Positions 11,883 to 12,903 of a DNA stretch of 12,903 bases are shown here, piece by piece (within the stretch, counting starts at the first letter, position 1; every line of letters starts with the position of its first letter). The notes beneath the pieces were generated by a model. That model searched no databases, had not been told where the DNA came from, and saw nothing but the letters and a program-made list of their open reading frames with translations. A program made the translations under genes and the position numbers. Source of the stretch: Thermococcus sp. Lineage in GTDB: Archaea; Methanobacteriota_B; Thermococci; Thermococcales; Thermococcaceae. The stretch lies in NCBI GenBank assembly GCA_027035445.1, contig JALVUT010000130.1:1-12903 (forward strand), given 5' to 3'.

Positions 11883-12903
11883 ATGAAAGCAGTCATTCTT
11901 GCCGGTGGATTTGGAACCAGACTCAGGCCACTTTCCTCGACCAGGCCCAAACCGATGATTCCAGTTCTCGGAAAACCCAACCTTCAGTACCTGCTGGAAA
12001 GCATTGAGCGGGTGCCAGAGATCGACGAGGTCATACTTTCCGTCCACTACATGAGAGGGGAGATAAGGGAGTTCATCGATGAAAAGATGGGTGACTACCC
12101 GAAGTCAATAAAGTTCGTTAACGACCCCATGCCACTGGAGACGGGAGGGGCGATTAAGAACGTGGAGGATTACGTTGAAGACGACTTCCTGGTTATCTAC
12201 GGTGATGTTTTCACTGACTTCAATTTCGGAGAGCTGATAGCGGCGCACAAGGAGAGTGGTGCCCTCATCACGGTGGCTGTAACGAAGGTCTACGACCCCG
12301 AGAGCTACGGTGTCATCGAGACCGACGAGGAGAGCAGGGTGACCCACTTCGAGGAGAAACCGAGGAGACCCAAGACCAACCTGGTTGACGCCGGTATCTA
12401 CGTCCTTAACCGGAAGGTGCTCGAGGACATACCCAAGAACCGGGAGGTCTACTTCGAGCGCGAGGTTCTTCCAAAGTTTGTGGCTGCGGGGGAGGTCTAC
12501 GCCCACAAGATGCCAAGGGAGAACTACTGGATTGACCTTGGAACGCCGGAAGATCTTTTCTACGCCCACCAGGTCGCCCTCGACAGGATCTCAAAGGAGA
12601 ACGGCTACTACACCATAAAAGAGACCGCTGAAGTCCCCGAAGATGTTGAGATACAGGGCCCAGTGTATATAGACGAAGGGGCTAAGATAGGGCACGGTGT
12701 AAAGATCAAAGCGTACACCTACATAGGGCCGAACACAGTGGTAGGTGATAGAGCGTACCTTAAACGCGCCATCCTTATAGGCAACGACATCATCAAGGAG
12801 CGCGCAGAGCTGAAGGACTCAATACTGGGCGAGGGTGTTGTGGTCGGAAAGAACGTTATCCTCAAGGAGAACGCGGTGGTCGGCGACTACGCCAAGATAT
12901 ACG
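11883..12903 (+). CDS. Sugar-phosphate nucleotidyltransferase with LbH domain (3' end outside window)
   Basis: NDP-sugar synthase that joins a nucleotide to a sugar-1-phosphate, supplying activated sugars for glycans. In archaea the likeliest substrates are mannose-1-phosphate or glucose-1-phosphate. 340 residues are present and the frame is still open at the window end. The N-terminal Rossmann-like domain (1-240) has the signature AVILAGGFGTRLRPL (3-17), RPKPMIPV (21-28), ETGGA (86-90), YGDVFTDF (metal Asp108) and FEEKP (156-160), with WIDLGTPEDL at 216-225. From about 255 there are left-handed beta-helix hexapeptide repeats (IDEGAKIG, IGPNTVVG, GEGVVVG). GGTGAT precedes the ATG. The base and sugar specificity cannot be read from the sequence. 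Confidence 0.93.
   Translation, partial: MKAVILAGGFGTRLRPLSSTRPKPMIPVLGKPNLQYLLESIERVPEIDEVILSVHYMRGEIREFIDEKMGDYPKSIKFVNDPMPLETGGAIKNVEDYVEDDFLVIYGDVFTDFNFGELIAAHKESGALITVAVTKVYDPESYGVIETDEESRVTHFEEKPRRPKTNLVDAGIYVLNRKVLEDIPKNREVYFEREVLPKFVAAGEVYAHKMPRENYWIDLGTPEDLFYAHQVALDRISKENGYYTIKETAEVPEDVEIQGPVYIDEGAKIGHGVKIKAYTYIGPNTVVGDRAYLKRAILIGNDIIKERAELKDSILGEGVVVGKNVILKENAVVGDYAKIY

Noticed and set aside
1..12903. CRISPR arrays, rRNA genes, tRNA genes, insertion sequences.
   Set aside because: No regularly spaced repeats, no tRNA or rRNA-like blocks, and no transposase or integrase motifs were seen by eye on either strand. A covariance-model scan was not possible.

Overview
The window looks like chromosomal DNA of a hyperthermophilic euryarchaeon of the order Thermococcales (Thermococcus, Pyrococcus or a close relative). 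The reasons are a prolidase that matches the Pyrococcus furiosus enzyme residue for residue at its five metal ligands, an archaeal pelota, BRE/TATA-type promoters roughly 25 nt ahead of likely start sites, GGTGAT/GGAGGT ribosome-binding sites, frequent GTG/TTG starts, and tightly packed short operons. The species is not determined.

Layout. Positions 1-28 hold the first nine codons of a divergent minus-strand gene. A prolidase gene (109-1155, +) is followed by a RelB/RelE-like toxin-antitoxin pair (1241-1685, +), which runs with a 9-nt gap into the ribosome-rescue factor gene pelA (1695-2768, +). Converging on the pelA end is a second toxin-antitoxin-type pair, an MNT nucleotidyltransferase and a HEPN protein (2755-3443, -). 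Next comes a roughly 1.5-kb decayed gene (3539-5045, +). It has its own promoter and ribosome-binding site but is broken by in-frame TGA codons and frameshifts. A 23-codon micro-ORF with its own TATA box (5094-5165) follows. A DUF234-type archaeal ATPase (5358-6686, +) then converges on a PP2C phosphatase / AIR-synthase-like operon (8401-6670, -), whose second gene carries a one-base deletion near its 3' end. A remnant of another minus-strand gene and about 200 nt of unexplained sequence (8431-8772) come next. A DUF4870 membrane protein (8773-9138, -) is divergent from a ferrous-iron uptake operon feoA-feoB-feoC-like (9332-11833, +). The feo promoter is flanked by palindromes that resemble DtxR/IdeR-type metal-regulator sites. 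The window ends inside a sugar-phosphate nucleotidyltransferase gene (11883 onward, +).

How the genes relate. The feo cluster is a coherent Fe(II) transport unit with likely iron control. The relBE-pelA arrangement is the most suggestive: RelE-family toxins cut mRNA on ribosomes, and pelota rescues ribosomes stalled on broken mRNA, so the transcription unit may encode both the damage and its repair. The HEPN/MNT pair places a second RNase-type module on the other side of pelA. The 3.5-5.3 kb stretch is the most degenerate part of the window and has the look of an accessory insertion in decay. I could not assign its family.
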